From a virus: DNA of 64,000 nucleotides. The notes under the pieces are model-generated. The model worked only from the letters and a program-made list of their open reading frames with translations, was not told the origin of the DNA and searched no databases. The stretch lies in the IMG/VR virus record IMGVR_UViG_3300009183_008543, positions 62,001 to 126,000 of that record, one strand, 5' to 3'. The position numbers were made by a program, and so were the translations under genes. This document shows positions 34,786 through 43,497 of the stretch, piece by piece. How positions within the stretch are numbered: position 1 is the stretch's first letter; each line of letters begins with the position of its first letter.

Positions 34786-36135
34786 TTACAAATCAAAACA
34801 AATAGATCTACCGCCTCTAGCCTCAGACATGAATCGACTAAACAAAAGACCTTCATATACTGGATCTACATCAGTAATTCCAAGACAATAGCAAATTAAA
34901 GAACCACAAGCACTTCCCCTTCCGGGTCCAACAGCTTGAGTTCCATCGCCACCTATATTTTCTCTGCACCACCTTCTTGCTTCATCAGTCATCATCTTTT
35001 GAATAAGAAAATATGTACTAAAACCTTTACGAGTTATAAGGCTCAACTCTTCAATTATTCTATTTTTATACTCTGTAGTCATTGGCAAATTACGATGTTT
35101 AAATCCTCTCAAGACTTCATCCTTAAGCCTTTGGTCACAATCTGGAAATATAGGTAGTTTCAGACTTCTATCTAATTCGACACCTTTTGCTTTACGACAA
35201 ATCTCTACTGTATTTTTTTTAGCTTCGCAAAAAATTTCATAAGGAATAATATCTTTATAATCACTCAGCCACTTTTCATTAAGTTCTTCCTCAGATTTCA
35301 TCCATAGATTAGCATCCTGCAATTCGAAGAAATCCTGCATTGAATCTTCTTTCATTGCCCTTTGAATTTCTTTTAATGTTCTGTTGGTCTGAACCATCAA
35401 CATAAGTCTTTGCAAGTGACTATCTTCTTTACGGCAATAATGACAATCTTGCGTAAGAATAATCTTCAATCCAAATTTCTGCTTTGCTTTAACAATAAAA
35501 GCGTCATAAGGTTTTTGTTTAACAAAATCTAAAAGCATAATTTCAAGCAGATAATTTTCTTTACCAAACATCTGAATGTATCGTTCTATCATTTGAAATC
35601 CAGCTTCTTCTCCGCCAGCATCAAATGCTCTGCCAACTTCGCTGTTATAGCAACAACTTGTAAAAAATAAGCCTTCTTTATGCTTCTCAAGTTGTTCGTA
35701 ATTTACTCTTGGCTTTCTATAAAATCCTTTCGTCCAACCCCAAGATGTCAAACGAACAAGATTTTTATATCCAGTTTCATTGTATGCTATGGCTAATAAG
35801 TGTGGACTTGCTCTCAGTTCCAATAATTCACTTGGAGAGAGAGATTCAGAAAATTTTTGCATGTCTGACAAAGAAGAGGATTGCGGTTGCAATCTATTTA
35901 CATAAAGTTCCGCAGCGAATATGGGAGAAAGTTTATTTTTCCCATATTTATCACATATCTTTTCGCATGCTTTAATTTGTCTGGGAACTGCTCCCAACAT
36001 GCCATGATCACTAATTGTAAGAAAATTTTGATTTATTTCTGTAGCACGAACCGAATATTCTTCGCATGTTCCAAGCCCATCGAGGACGGAAAAATCGGAG
36101 TAACTAATGAAGGTGGAGATGTTCAAAACCAACAA
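34786..36135 (-). CDS. DNA polymerase III alpha subunit, PHP half (449 aa in the long frame)
   Basis: The N-terminal half of a family C polymerase. PHP elements: SDFSVLDGLGT, LTISDHGMLGAV, IFAAELYV, a LVRLTSWGW segment and ILTQDCHYCRKED. It then enters the palm with VGPGRGSACGSLICYCLGIT and DVDPVYEGLLFSRFMSEARG, and stops at RSICFDL, just where PDxDxD should follow; that motif is in the gene at 18.97-21.68 kb. The long frame starts at a TTG (36135) and lacks PHP motif I. A better placed ATG at 36148 encodes HLHLH but hits TAG in another frame (see the hairpin entry), so the true product may need a +1 shift. Confidence 0.88.
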   Translation of the reverse strand: MLVLNISTFISYSDFSVLDGLGTCEEYSVRATEINQNFLTISDHGMLGAVPRQIKACEKICDKYGKNKLSPIFAAELYVNRLQPQSSSLSDMQKFSESLSPSELLELRASPHLLAIAYNETGYKNLVRLTSWGWTKGFYRKPRVNYEQLEKHKEGLFFTSCCYNSEVGRAFDAGGEEAGFQMIERYIQMFGKENYLLEIMLLDFVKQKPYDAFIVKAKQKFGLKIILTQDCHYCRKEDSHLQRLMLMVQTNRTLKEIQRAMKEDSMQDFFELQDANLWMKSEEELNEKWLSDYKDIIPYEIFCEAKKNTVEICRKAKGVELDRSLKLPIFPDCDQRLKDEVLRGFKHRNLPMTTEYKNRIIEELSLITRKGFSTYFLIQKMMTDEARRWCRENIGGDGTQAVGPGRGSACGSLICYCLGITDVDPVYEGLLFSRFMSEARGGRSICFDL

Positions 36136-36157
36136 TCTCCACCTTCATTGTTACTCC
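36097..36157 (-). promoter_or_regulatory. 23-bp hairpin over the start of the PHP-half gene
   Basis: In the minus-strand transcript, GGAGTAAC-AATGAAGGTGGAGAT (36157-36135) pairs with ATCTCCACCTTCATT-A-GTTACTCC (36120-36097), with one bulged base and a 14-base loop. The 5' arm holds the ribosome binding site and the ATG at 36148, so folding should block initiation. That ATG reads a 14-residue peptide, MKVEIVGFEHLHLH, and stops at TAG (36104-36106). HLHLH is PHP motif I, and the next expected residues (SDFSVLDG) are in the +1 frame. Confidence 0.85.
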
Positions 36158-36168
36158 TTTCGTAAATG

Positions 36169-36963
36169 TCATTGTTCAATCTCTTGTTTAGTTTGAAGCC
36201 AAATTAAAAATTCTTGCTTATCGTACTTTGCATTTTTACGACAATTCTCAGAAGCTGAAATTGGTCGTAAATTCTCCAGACAATTAATCAAAGACAAATC
36301 GTAAATCTTATGATCTGAAAACGCCTTTATTGGGAAAATATGGTCAATATGCCACTTTCCATTTTTTACCTTTTCATAATTCTCATGATTGATTATATGA
36401 TTTTGCAATTCTTTATAATCATAGCCAAGTAAAGCTGAAGTTTTAGACTTTTTTACTCTGCCAGTAACAGCCAAACTCATACTCAACAACTTATACGATC
36501 TCTGTCGAAATATCAAGTCCATTTTAAATTTCTCTCGATCATCAACCCATTCATAATGATTTTCTCCAGATCGTTTGGCAATTCCGCAATCCCAACATCT
36601 TTTACCTGTTCTGAAATTATTCCAAGAGATCTTTGCTTCTTTGCCACAAGAACAAATATATCGCATATTCTTGGAAGACTTTTCGTATTGATCCAAAAGC
36701 ATACAACCAACGGCTGCGAATTCAGATTTTATTTTTTCATGAGAATAAGAGAATCGTTCGCTTATTTTGCGAGAACCGCAATTTTTACATCTATTGCCAG
36801 ATTTGAAACTATAAAAAACAATTTTAGATTCGTTTCCACAAGAACAACGATACCTCATTGGTGTGCGAGCATTGATATAAGTATCTTCTAATAATTTGCA
36901 ACCATTTTTTAAGAAGAAACTTTGAACGAATTGATAGGTAAGTCTTTGACTTGAATATTTCAT
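36169..36963 (-). CDS. HNH homing-type endonuclease with zinc repeats (264 aa)
   Basis: The C-terminal HNH nuclease is clear: WHIDHIFPIKAF, then LSLINCLENLRPISASENCRKN. Two N-terminal repeats with paired Cys (YRCSCGNESK ... NRCKNC and YICSCGKEAK ... KRCWDC, about residues 37-120) are likely zinc-binding DNA-recognition modules. Such free-standing endonucleases cut alleles lacking them and often sit beside split replication genes. It is 21 bases upstream of the PHP half of the split polymerase. The ATG at 36963 (MKYSSQRLTYQF) follows GGAGG; an in-frame GTG 11 codons earlier lies inside a hairpin. Confidence 0.9.
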   Translation of the reverse strand: MKYSSQRLTYQFVQSFFLKNGCKLLEDTYINARTPMRYRCSCGNESKIVFYSFKSGNRCKNCGSRKISERFSYSHEKIKSEFAAVGCMLLDQYEKSSKNMRYICSCGKEAKISWNNFRTGKRCWDCGIAKRSGENHYEWVDDREKFKMDLIFRQRSYKLLSMSLAVTGRVKKSKTSALLGYDYKELQNHIINHENYEKVKNGKWHIDHIFPIKAFSDHKIYDLSLINCLENLRPISASENCRKNAKYDKQEFLIWLQTKQEIEQ

Positions 36964-36967
36964 AAAA

Positions 36968-36990
36968 CCTCCAATATATTTAGTTGGAGG
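36968..36990 (-). promoter_or_regulatory. hairpin sequestering the HNH gene ribosome binding site
   Basis: In the minus-strand transcript, CCTCCAA (36990-36984) pairs with TTGGAGG (36974-36968) across a 9-base loop. The second arm is the ribosome binding site, four bases before the ATG at 36963. This is the arrangement known from T4 homing endonuclease genes, where it keeps early translation low. Confidence 0.75.
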
Positions 36991-37036
36991 CTTCACAATT
37001 ATTTCAATCTTTTAGACGGTTCTGCAGAATTAAAAG

Positions 37037-37258
37037 TTATTTCTTAATTGATGCCTTTGTAGGTTCTTCAGACTGTATTTTTTTCCATTTTTCAAATTCA
37101 TCAGATAAAGCTTGAGCTTGAGCTTCAAGTTCTTTTAATTTTACCTGTGTTTTTTCATAATACTCTTTTAATTGTTGTTTAATCTGTTTTTTCTCATTGT
37201 GAATTTCAGAAACTCGCTGAGAAAAAGTGACAAATTCATCTGATAATAGCCAATCCAT
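37037..37258 (-). CDS. small coiled-coil protein (73 aa)
   Basis: A single continuous amphipathic helix from residue 8 to 60 with heptad spacing (VSEIHNEKKQIKQQLKEYY, VKLKELEAQAQALSDEFEKW). Probably a dimeric coiled coil. It starts 11 bases downstream of spoVR and may be co-transcribed, but no link to that system is known to me. Confidence 0.7.
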   Translation of the reverse strand: MDWLLSDEFVTFSQRVSEIHNEKKQIKQQLKEYYEKTQVKLKELEAQAQALSDEFEKWKKIQSEEPTKASIKK

Positions 37259-37269
37259 AATTTTTTCCT

Positions 37270-38847
37270 TTATTTCTTTTCTCGAATTCTTACATTAGCA
37301 GGATCATTATCGAAACATTCGAATACGACATCAGTACCATCATGACCTTTGGTGGAAAGAAAAACATCATTTCCCCAAATGAATCTTAGACCAACCAATA
37401 CATCTCGAACATAAGGCTCATGAAGCGGTCTGCCTTCAAATGTATGCTCAAGCATCAGATAGCCCTTACCACGATAATTAGGCTCTGTTAAACGAATATC
37501 TGGCAGTCCTCCATTTACATGGCGAGCCATCAACAATTTTTTTATCTTATTGTAATCATGACTTTCAAGAATCGTCTCTCCGCTTGGATAACGCTTATGT
37601 TCAAAGTATTCTTGTTCTCGACAGAAATCCTCAGTAAAAAATTCATGTATTAAAGTTAGATCATCGTAATACTTTCTAACTTCAAAAATCTTTTCCTTAC
37701 CAAGCATTGCCTTGGTATCCCATTTTTCTTTCTTACTAGAATTTGTGCAATCATCCCATTCATTGCCGAATTGACCTTTATCCCAACGATTGCGAATATC
37801 GGACAAAAGATTATATCCTAGCTTATAAGGATTGGTGCTATATTTTCCACCAAGAACACCCATCTTGTGTGCAGCGTATTCAATGATTCCAGAATCATGA
37901 GTCTTTTGACCCAAGCCGACATAACCCTGTTCTGCCATGATAACATGGTCAGTCATAGAAGCCCAGCCCTCGTTTAATACTTTGGTTTGTCTCTGTGGGA
38001 AAAAATAAATTGATTCTTCATAGATCATAGACATGATATCTTGTTGCCAAGGCTTAAGTGGAGCATTATCACGCAAAAATCCAAATATATCTTTAACTGG
38101 TTCTATAAAAAATCCAAGTTCCTCTGCAAGATCTTTATCTTTTACCTTTTCATTTTCTCTTTCTTTGAACTCTTTTGTGTTGATGTAATTATCCATATAG
38201 AAGCGATCACTATCAACTTTAAGTCTTTTTGGAAATCTATAATTTCTTTTATCAATAATATTTCTATCTTTGATAACTTTTTGATGCCAAGCCGATGCTC
38301 CATCAACCAAAGTATCGATGCGAAGTAAATAATCAAGAAATTCAGTAACCTTTTCCTTGCCCCATCTAGCCATATATTTTTTAATACGGCTACTATGATT
38401 TGCCATGTTGTTCAACATGTTTGTATCAGTAGCAGAAAAGTGAATATTATTTTTAAAGAAATCATTATGACCAGTGGCGTGAGCGATAACAGTCAGATGA
38501 TCCAATAATGTGTTGCTATCTAAGCAATAGATGTAACATGGCGATGTATTGATTACCATCTCATATATTTTATGCATTTGATTTTCATATCCACGCTGCA
38601 ATTCTTCATATTGCATGCCAAATGACCAATGTGGATATCGTACTGGAAAACCACCATACGCTGCTACTTCGGATATTTCATCGTAGGTAAGAAGCTGCAC
38701 TACGGTTGGATAAAAGTCCAAACCCCAATCTTTACAAACATTCAAAATTATTTGAGCATATTCTTTTAATTGTTTTGGAAGCTGAACTCCGGGAATTGTG
38801 TTATCGCCAATAAGAAGTGAAGAACCATGCATGAACTTATTAGACAT
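37270..38847 (-). CDS. spoVR: SpoVR/YcgB family protein (525 aa)
   Basis: Family signatures are strong: YGGFPVRYPHWSFGMQYEEL, KIYEMVINTSPCYIYCLDSN, VIAHATGHNDFFKNN with conserved His residues, and HRYGLLLD-like HKMGVLGGKYSTNPYKLGYN. SpoVR is needed for cortex formation in Bacillus sporulation; E. coli YcgB is a starvation-induced relative with no known enzyme activity. Full length compared with about 510 in E. coli. Last gene of a three-gene unit with prkA and yhbH (18-base gap), the same partners as in bacterial chromosomes. Confidence 0.93.
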   Translation of the reverse strand: MSNKFMHGSSLLIGDNTIPGVQLPKQLKEYAQIILNVCKDWGLDFYPTVVQLLTYDEISEVAAYGGFPVRYPHWSFGMQYEELQRGYENQMHKIYEMVINTSPCYIYCLDSNTLLDHLTVIAHATGHNDFFKNNIHFSATDTNMLNNMANHSSRIKKYMARWGKEKVTEFLDYLLRIDTLVDGASAWHQKVIKDRNIIDKRNYRFPKRLKVDSDRFYMDNYINTKEFKERENEKVKDKDLAEELGFFIEPVKDIFGFLRDNAPLKPWQQDIMSMIYEESIYFFPQRQTKVLNEGWASMTDHVIMAEQGYVGLGQKTHDSGIIEYAAHKMGVLGGKYSTNPYKLGYNLLSDIRNRWDKGQFGNEWDDCTNSSKKEKWDTKAMLGKEKIFEVRKYYDDLTLIHEFFTEDFCREQEYFEHKRYPSGETILESHDYNKIKKLLMARHVNGGLPDIRLTEPNYRGKGYLMLEHTFEGRPLHEPYVRDVLVGLRFIWGNDVFLSTKGHDGTDVVFECFDNDPANVRIREKK

Positions 38848-38865
38848 CTTATAAATCCTTAAATT

Positions 38866-40062
38866 TTACTTTGATTTTTGAGTACCCATCAAACTTTTAA
38901 TTGCATCTAAAATTTGATTATTTCTAATTTCATCATCACGCATATTCGGATCATTAGGATTTCCATTTCCAAAGTTAATTTCGGTGGTACGAATATTATT
39001 CTTATCAAGCTCTCCACTTTCCAACGCCTTATCGACATGATACTTAACACTATTGGTATAGTTGTAAGGCAAAATTTGTGTGATCCCGACTAAATTAATA
39101 TCCTTTTCTGGAAATGATTCTTTTAATGTGTTGATAAATACTTGATTATCATCGCCCCAATTATCTCCATCCGTAAAGTAAAAAACATAAATGTTCCACT
39201 TTTGCGGAGGGTATCTATTCTCAAATTGCTTTTGAATAAATTTCAAAGCAGAAGAACAAGTTGTTCCTCCACCATATCGGTAGTTATAAAACTTTTCTTC
39301 ATCTACTTCCATGGCAAGAGAATCGTGCCACACAAAAAGTCGATCAACTCTTTTGTAAAATTGTCTAATCCAAACATCAATCCACCAAGCCATATCTGAG
39401 ACGATCTCGCATTTAGCTTGATCCATCGATCCAGATCCATCACGGGCATAAATGATCAAAGCATTGCTAGAAGGAACTTTAACTTCTTTATATTGCCTAT
39501 AACGCTTGTCACGCTTAATTGGCTTGATTGTCTTCATGGGCATGCTAAGACCCGGAACTATTTCAAAATTATTAGCAGTTCCATCTGCACATTGCCTTTT
39601 TAAAGCTTCGATAAAAGTTCTTCTATTATGACGCAAAGATTCGGGACCAACCAAAGATATATTATTATATTTGATTTTTACTTCATCGAATGTATCATTT
39701 ACTTTTGGCTTTAAATTTGGCAATTCCAGTTCATCTTGCATGAACTTCAATACAGTTTCCAAATCAAGACTTACGGTGATTCCTTCACCTTCATCCTGAG
39801 TTGCTCCATTGCCCTTTCCTTTTTTACCCTTATCAATGACATCGCCATCCTTGCCTTTACCTCTGCCGATGCCATTGCCGTTATCACCATAAAGAATTTG
39901 AGGAATATCAATTTTTGGAATTGTGATAGAAATTTTACCTCGTTTGCCACGAGATTTTACTATCTGTCCAGATTTGATAAACTTTTTAAGTGCTTTACGA
40001 AGTTTGCCTGAGACAACATCTATAAAGTCTTTATGATCTTCTTCAATTCTGCGTGGACACAT
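38866..40062 (-). CDS. yhbH: YhbH/YeaH family (DUF444) von Willebrand A-like protein (398 aa)
   Basis: Begins with the family's RRIEEDHKDF and FI.DVVSGKLRKALKK segments, a Gly/Lys-rich linker (GNGIGRGKGKDGDVI) and then a von Willebrand-A-like domain: IIYARDGSGSMDQ carries DxSGSM-like residues (DGSGS), followed by YRYGGGTTCSSAL and YVFYFTDGDNWGDDN. E. coli YeaH is co-transcribed with the YeaG kinase. The phage copy is near full length (about 427 in E. coli), 6 bases from prkA and 18 from spoVR. Confidence 0.93.
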   Translation of the reverse strand: MCPRRIEEDHKDFIDVVSGKLRKALKKFIKSGQIVKSRGKRGKISITIPKIDIPQILYGDNGNGIGRGKGKDGDVIDKGKKGKGNGATQDEGEGITVSLDLETVLKFMQDELELPNLKPKVNDTFDEVKIKYNNISLVGPESLRHNRRTFIEALKRQCADGTANNFEIVPGLSMPMKTIKPIKRDKRYRQYKEVKVPSSNALIIYARDGSGSMDQAKCEIVSDMAWWIDVWIRQFYKRVDRLFVWHDSLAMEVDEEKFYNYRYGGGTTCSSALKFIQKQFENRYPPQKWNIYVFYFTDGDNWGDDNQVFINTLKESFPEKDINLVGITQILPYNYTNSVKYHVDKALESGELDKNNIRTTEINFGNGNPNDPNMRDDEIRNNQILDAIKSLMGTQKSK

Positions 40063-40068
40063 GTTCTA

Positions 40069-42141
40069 TTATTCCTCGGCTAGATCGCCTCTTGCAAATA
40101 TAGATCCAACAAAATCCAGAACATCAGTTGCAGATCTTTCGTTATAACCATACTGTTTGATAAGGCGAGTTTTAATCGCATCTATTTTTTCTTGAATATC
40201 CTTATCAACCACAGTTGCTCCGCTAACATTAAGTGCGGACAACTTAATGGTATCTTTTACATCTTCAAAAAGCTTTGCTTCTAAAGCTTTTCTCAATTTT
40301 GGATTAGAATCCCAACTAAATTGCTTGTGCTTGATTGCAAGGTCGCCAATAAAAGCAGCTATCTGCCTACGGAAATCATCAGCACCCGGTTCTGGTATAT
40401 CGATCTTAGATTCAATGGCTCGCATCAATCTTTCGTCAGGCTTTCTATCTTGCCCTGTGATTGGGTCTTTAATCTTACTTTTGTTGATATACGCCATGAT
40501 ATTATCAATGTAATTGGCACAAAGTCGAATGATCGCATCTTCGTCACCAACAAGAGCCTTCTGAACTTCGGCTTTTAAAATTTCAGTCAACTTCTTAACC
40601 ACCAAATCAATGCATGTGATATATCGACCAACATCATCCTTATTGTTCAACAAAGAACTTCCTTCTAAACCTTCACGAAGCTCATTCAGAACCATGAACA
40701 TATTTACATAGTCATGATTATTGGCTAAACAATTTGAAAGCTTATCTTGAACATAACGAACTGAAACACCACGGGTCATACCCTCATCAGGATACCTATC
40801 CTTCAATTCCTTGACTTGCTCTTCTGTCCATCCAGAAAGAAGCTTGCCGTCATAAAGCTCTGCTTTTTCGACTAAGGAAATTTTACCATCCTTATCATCA
40901 TGAAGTCTGGTTAGAACTGCCCATAGAGCAGCAACTTCAAGTGTGTGTGGTGCGATATGTTGTTTGACCCTATCTACACCATAATCTTTTTCCAAGATTT
41001 TAAGTTCTTCGCCCCATCGAAGAGTATAAGGAACATCGATCTTTACAGTCCTATCACGCAACGCTTCCATATATTGGTTGCTTCGAAGCCTTTCGTATTC
41101 AGGACTATTGGTATGACAAAATATTGCCTCATCAATAGAAACTTGTGCAAACTTCTTTGGCTTAATACTTTGTTCTTGGCTTGCACCCAATAGATCATAT
41201 AAAAATGCTTGATCTAACTTCAAAGCTTCTATAAACTCTATCATTCCCCTGTTTCCGACACAAAATTCTCCGTCAAAATTAAAGCTTCTTGGGTCAGAGT
41301 CAGAACCAAAAGTGCTGATGCGACTAAAATTAATATCGCCTGTGAGTTCTGTAGAGTCTTGATTTTTTTCATCTTTAGGTTGGAATGTGGCGATACCAAC
41401 ACGATCTGCTTCGCTATATGTTTTTCGAATTACTCGAATATGTTTTTCAAGAACTTTTTCGAGATCTCCATCATACCTAATCAAAAGTTCTTTCATGAAG
41501 AACTTGCATCTTGGATCAAGCTCTCCCTCACACTTCAATACATATAGTTCATTTCTTTCTTCTGCAGATACAGACTCAGAAAGAACTCGATTCAAATCAT
41601 CCATAATGGGTTTACGAATTTCTGGCGGGAGCAACTTAAGTGGCTGCTCATGCATTGGGCATTCATCTTCTTCTTTGACATAAATTCCATCTTGTCCAGT
41701 CGGAAGATTTATCCATTTGAAAGTATACCAAGCACCGGCATCGGTTGTAGAATAGTTTTCCAATTCTCGCTTGAACAATCTACAGATTGTAGATTTAGAG
41801 CTACCTACAGGTCCGTGCAAAAGAAGAATTCTTTTTTCAGTACCAAAATATCCAGCTGCACCTTTGATGAACTTAACCAAAGAATCCTTAGTTGGTGTCA
41901 GACCAATGATTGGACATTCCTGATTATCAAAGAAATTATAATGTTTGTATGTCTTTCTATATTCTTCAACGGCATGACAGCCCTTTTCCATAATCATGTC
42001 GTAAATCATTTGCCAAGAATTACGGACAAGTCTTGGCTGCTGATAGCACAGATCAATGTATTCGGAAAATGACATTTCTCCGTTAAGAATTTTAAATTTG
42101 CTTTGATTGAATCTACCTATAAATCTTTTAAGTTCGTCCAT
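40069..42141 (-). CDS. prkA: PrkA/YeaG family serine protein kinase (690 aa)
   Basis: The N-terminal AAA+ module contains Walker A GPVGSSKST (about 110-118) and the family segments FSEYIDLCYQQPRLVRNSWQ, YFGTEKRILLLHG and GNRGMIEFIEALKLDQAFLY with the sensor-like IDEAIFCHTNSPEY. The C-terminal PrkA domain follows (DIPEPGADDFRRQIAAFIG). Members are kinases/AAA proteins linked to sporulation in Bacillus and to nitrogen starvation in E. coli. At 690 residues it is slightly longer than E. coli YeaG (644). First gene of the prkA-yhbH-spoVR unit. Confidence 0.94.
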   Translation of the reverse strand: MDELKRFIGRFNQSKFKILNGEMSFSEYIDLCYQQPRLVRNSWQMIYDMIMEKGCHAVEEYRKTYKHYNFFDNQECPIIGLTPTKDSLVKFIKGAAGYFGTEKRILLLHGPVGSSKSTICRLFKRELENYSTTDAGAWYTFKWINLPTGQDGIYVKEEDECPMHEQPLKLLPPEIRKPIMDDLNRVLSESVSAEERNELYVLKCEGELDPRCKFFMKELLIRYDGDLEKVLEKHIRVIRKTYSEADRVGIATFQPKDEKNQDSTELTGDINFSRISTFGSDSDPRSFNFDGEFCVGNRGMIEFIEALKLDQAFLYDLLGASQEQSIKPKKFAQVSIDEAIFCHTNSPEYERLRSNQYMEALRDRTVKIDVPYTLRWGEELKILEKDYGVDRVKQHIAPHTLEVAALWAVLTRLHDDKDGKISLVEKAELYDGKLLSGWTEEQVKELKDRYPDEGMTRGVSVRYVQDKLSNCLANNHDYVNMFMVLNELREGLEGSSLLNNKDDVGRYITCIDLVVKKLTEILKAEVQKALVGDEDAIIRLCANYIDNIMAYINKSKIKDPITGQDRKPDERLMRAIESKIDIPEPGADDFRRQIAAFIGDLAIKHKQFSWDSNPKLRKALEAKLFEDVKDTIKLSALNVSGATVVDKDIQEKIDAIKTRLIKQYGYNERSATDVLDFVGSIFARGDLAEE

Positions 42142-42224
42142 TTAAGTCTCCAATAAAAATCTAGTTAATTAGATCTGCATTATTATAAGGTGAGTTTACA
42201 AAATTAAAAAAGACATATAAATGA

Positions 42225-42572
42225 TTATTTTACTTCGCCCCATGAAGAATCACTATCAATATCATTTATTGGACTATATGGTTCTGATCCCATATGACTA
42301 TTTTCTTTTGCATTTTTTCTTTGATCTCGGACACCGCCCGGACGATCAACATTGAAATTATGTCGATAATCATGCCCTTTTGAATCACTATTCCAGACAT
42401 CTGTTCCTACTGGATTTGTGAAACTAAAGCGACAAGTCGTCAATAATTTATTCTTCAATTTTGATTTACATTTAGGGCAGGAAACTTTTGAATATTTTCC
42501 AGTTTTATCGTATTCCGCTACTTCTTCCCATACTTTTGTACATTTCTTGCATTCGAACGCATATGTTGGCAT
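42225..42572 (-). CDS. FmdB-type zinc-ribbon protein (115 aa)
   Basis: MPTYAFECKKCTKVWEE and SKVSCPKCKSKL give the paired CxxC zinc ribbon of FmdB-family putative regulators, normally an N-terminal module as here (residues 1-45). The remaining 70 residues are polar (KGHDYRHNFNVDRPGGVRDQ) and likely disordered. Such proteins are frequent in phages and may bind nucleic acid or modulate a host enzyme. Stands upstream of the prkA operon start, separated by 83 bases. Confidence 0.8.
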   Translation of the reverse strand: MPTYAFECKKCTKVWEEVAEYDKTGKYSKVSCPKCKSKLKNKLLTTCRFSFTNPVGTDVWNSDSKGHDYRHNFNVDRPGGVRDQRKNAKENSHMGSEPYSPINDIDSDSSWGEVK

Positions 42573-42582
42573 AAATATATTC

Positions 42583-42858
42583 CTAAATTTCTTGTAGATC
42601 TCGCAACTGAAAATATACCTTCGAGATCATGCTTAATTGAGTTTGCAAACTATAAAACTTCCAAAAGAAAGATTTTTCGCAGACTTTTATAGATTTGGCA
42701 ATTAACTTTTGATTTAAAGCCAAATATGTAAGCTCAACACCTTCTTGCTGTAAGGCTTGGTCTTCTGCTATCAGTTCTTTATATTCTTGTGGTGAGATTG
42801 GAGGTTCATTTGGTTCATCTTCATTCTCTTCATCATCATAATAATCAAATCGTTTCAT
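42583..42858 (-). CDS. hypothetical acidic/helical protein (91 aa)
   Basis: An acidic N-terminus (YYDDEENEDEPNEPP) is followed by a helical region (LTYLALNQKLIAKSIKVCEKSFFWKFY). No recognised family. Ten bases upstream of the zinc-ribbon gene. Confidence 0.65.
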   Translation of the reverse strand: MKRFDYYDDEENEDEPNEPPISPQEYKELIAEDQALQQEGVELTYLALNQKLIAKSIKVCEKSFFWKFYSLQTQLSMISKVYFQLRDLQEI

Positions 42859-42867
42859 TTTTTCTCC

Positions 42868-43485
42868 TCAACAAACACTATGGAAAACATTACATGCATC
42901 TTTCCATATATTTGAAAATCGTCTTTCATTAATAGTAAGCATCACATTGTCATGTTTGGAATAGACACTCAATGGATTCCCAAGTTTATTTATCCATGAA
43001 TCTGTATTAAAGTTCCCCCACCCAGAAGAATATGAAACAAATCTAGAAAATTTATTTTCTTTGACATTAGCAAATAAATTTTCATTTTTTACAACATCAT
43101 CAACTTCGTTATACAAAATATAACAATTTTCTTTTTTATAATTTTGCTTCGAACTGATGATGTTTTCTTCGGCATCTAATTCTTTCAAGCAAATTATGTC
43201 TGGTGATATAACAAGCACGGGATATTTAACATAAGATTTTTTAAGAGCATAGTTCAAGCAAGAAATTGGATTATCATTTTTTGTTATTTCGAATGTAACG
43301 CCAAGACGCTTAGTCCAATTAAATAAATTGAATTTCATATCTTTTCGATTACACAATATTGAAATTTTTGCATCTGGAAGATTTTGCTGGAAAGAATACC
43401 AACTAAGAAATGTCATCCAATCATGATGCAAAAGATGCGAACAACAAATCAAAACGCTTAGATTTTCACCTGTATAACTTATCAT
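42868..43485 (-). CDS. glycosyltransferase-like protein (205 aa)
   Basis: The N-terminus (LSVLICCSHLLHHDWMTFL) and alternating strands ISILCNRKD and YPVLVISPDIICLKEL suggest a GT-A-like Rossmann core. SPDI may stand in for the DxD region, but no clear metal motif is visible. Contains TFEITKNDNPISCLNYALKK, similar to the GT2 helix preceding the acidic site. Shorter than typical enzymes, so it could be inactive or of another family. Confidence 0.45.
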   Translation of the reverse strand: MISYTGENLSVLICCSHLLHHDWMTFLSWYSFQQNLPDAKISILCNRKDMKFNLFNWTKRLGVTFEITKNDNPISCLNYALKKSYVKYPVLVISPDIICLKELDAEENIISSKQNYKKENCYILYNEVDDVVKNENLFANVKENKFSRFVSYSSGWGNFNTDSWINKLGNPLSVYSKHDNVMLTINERRFSNIWKDACNVFHSVC

Positions 43486-43497
43486 GATCTAATGGAG

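Noticed and set aside
34786-34830. Split intein at the polymerase junction, as in cyanobacterial DnaE
   Set aside because: Only a few residues follow the conserved palm segment before the stop, and the palm half begins with polymerase-like sequence, so there is no room for an intein fragment at either end.
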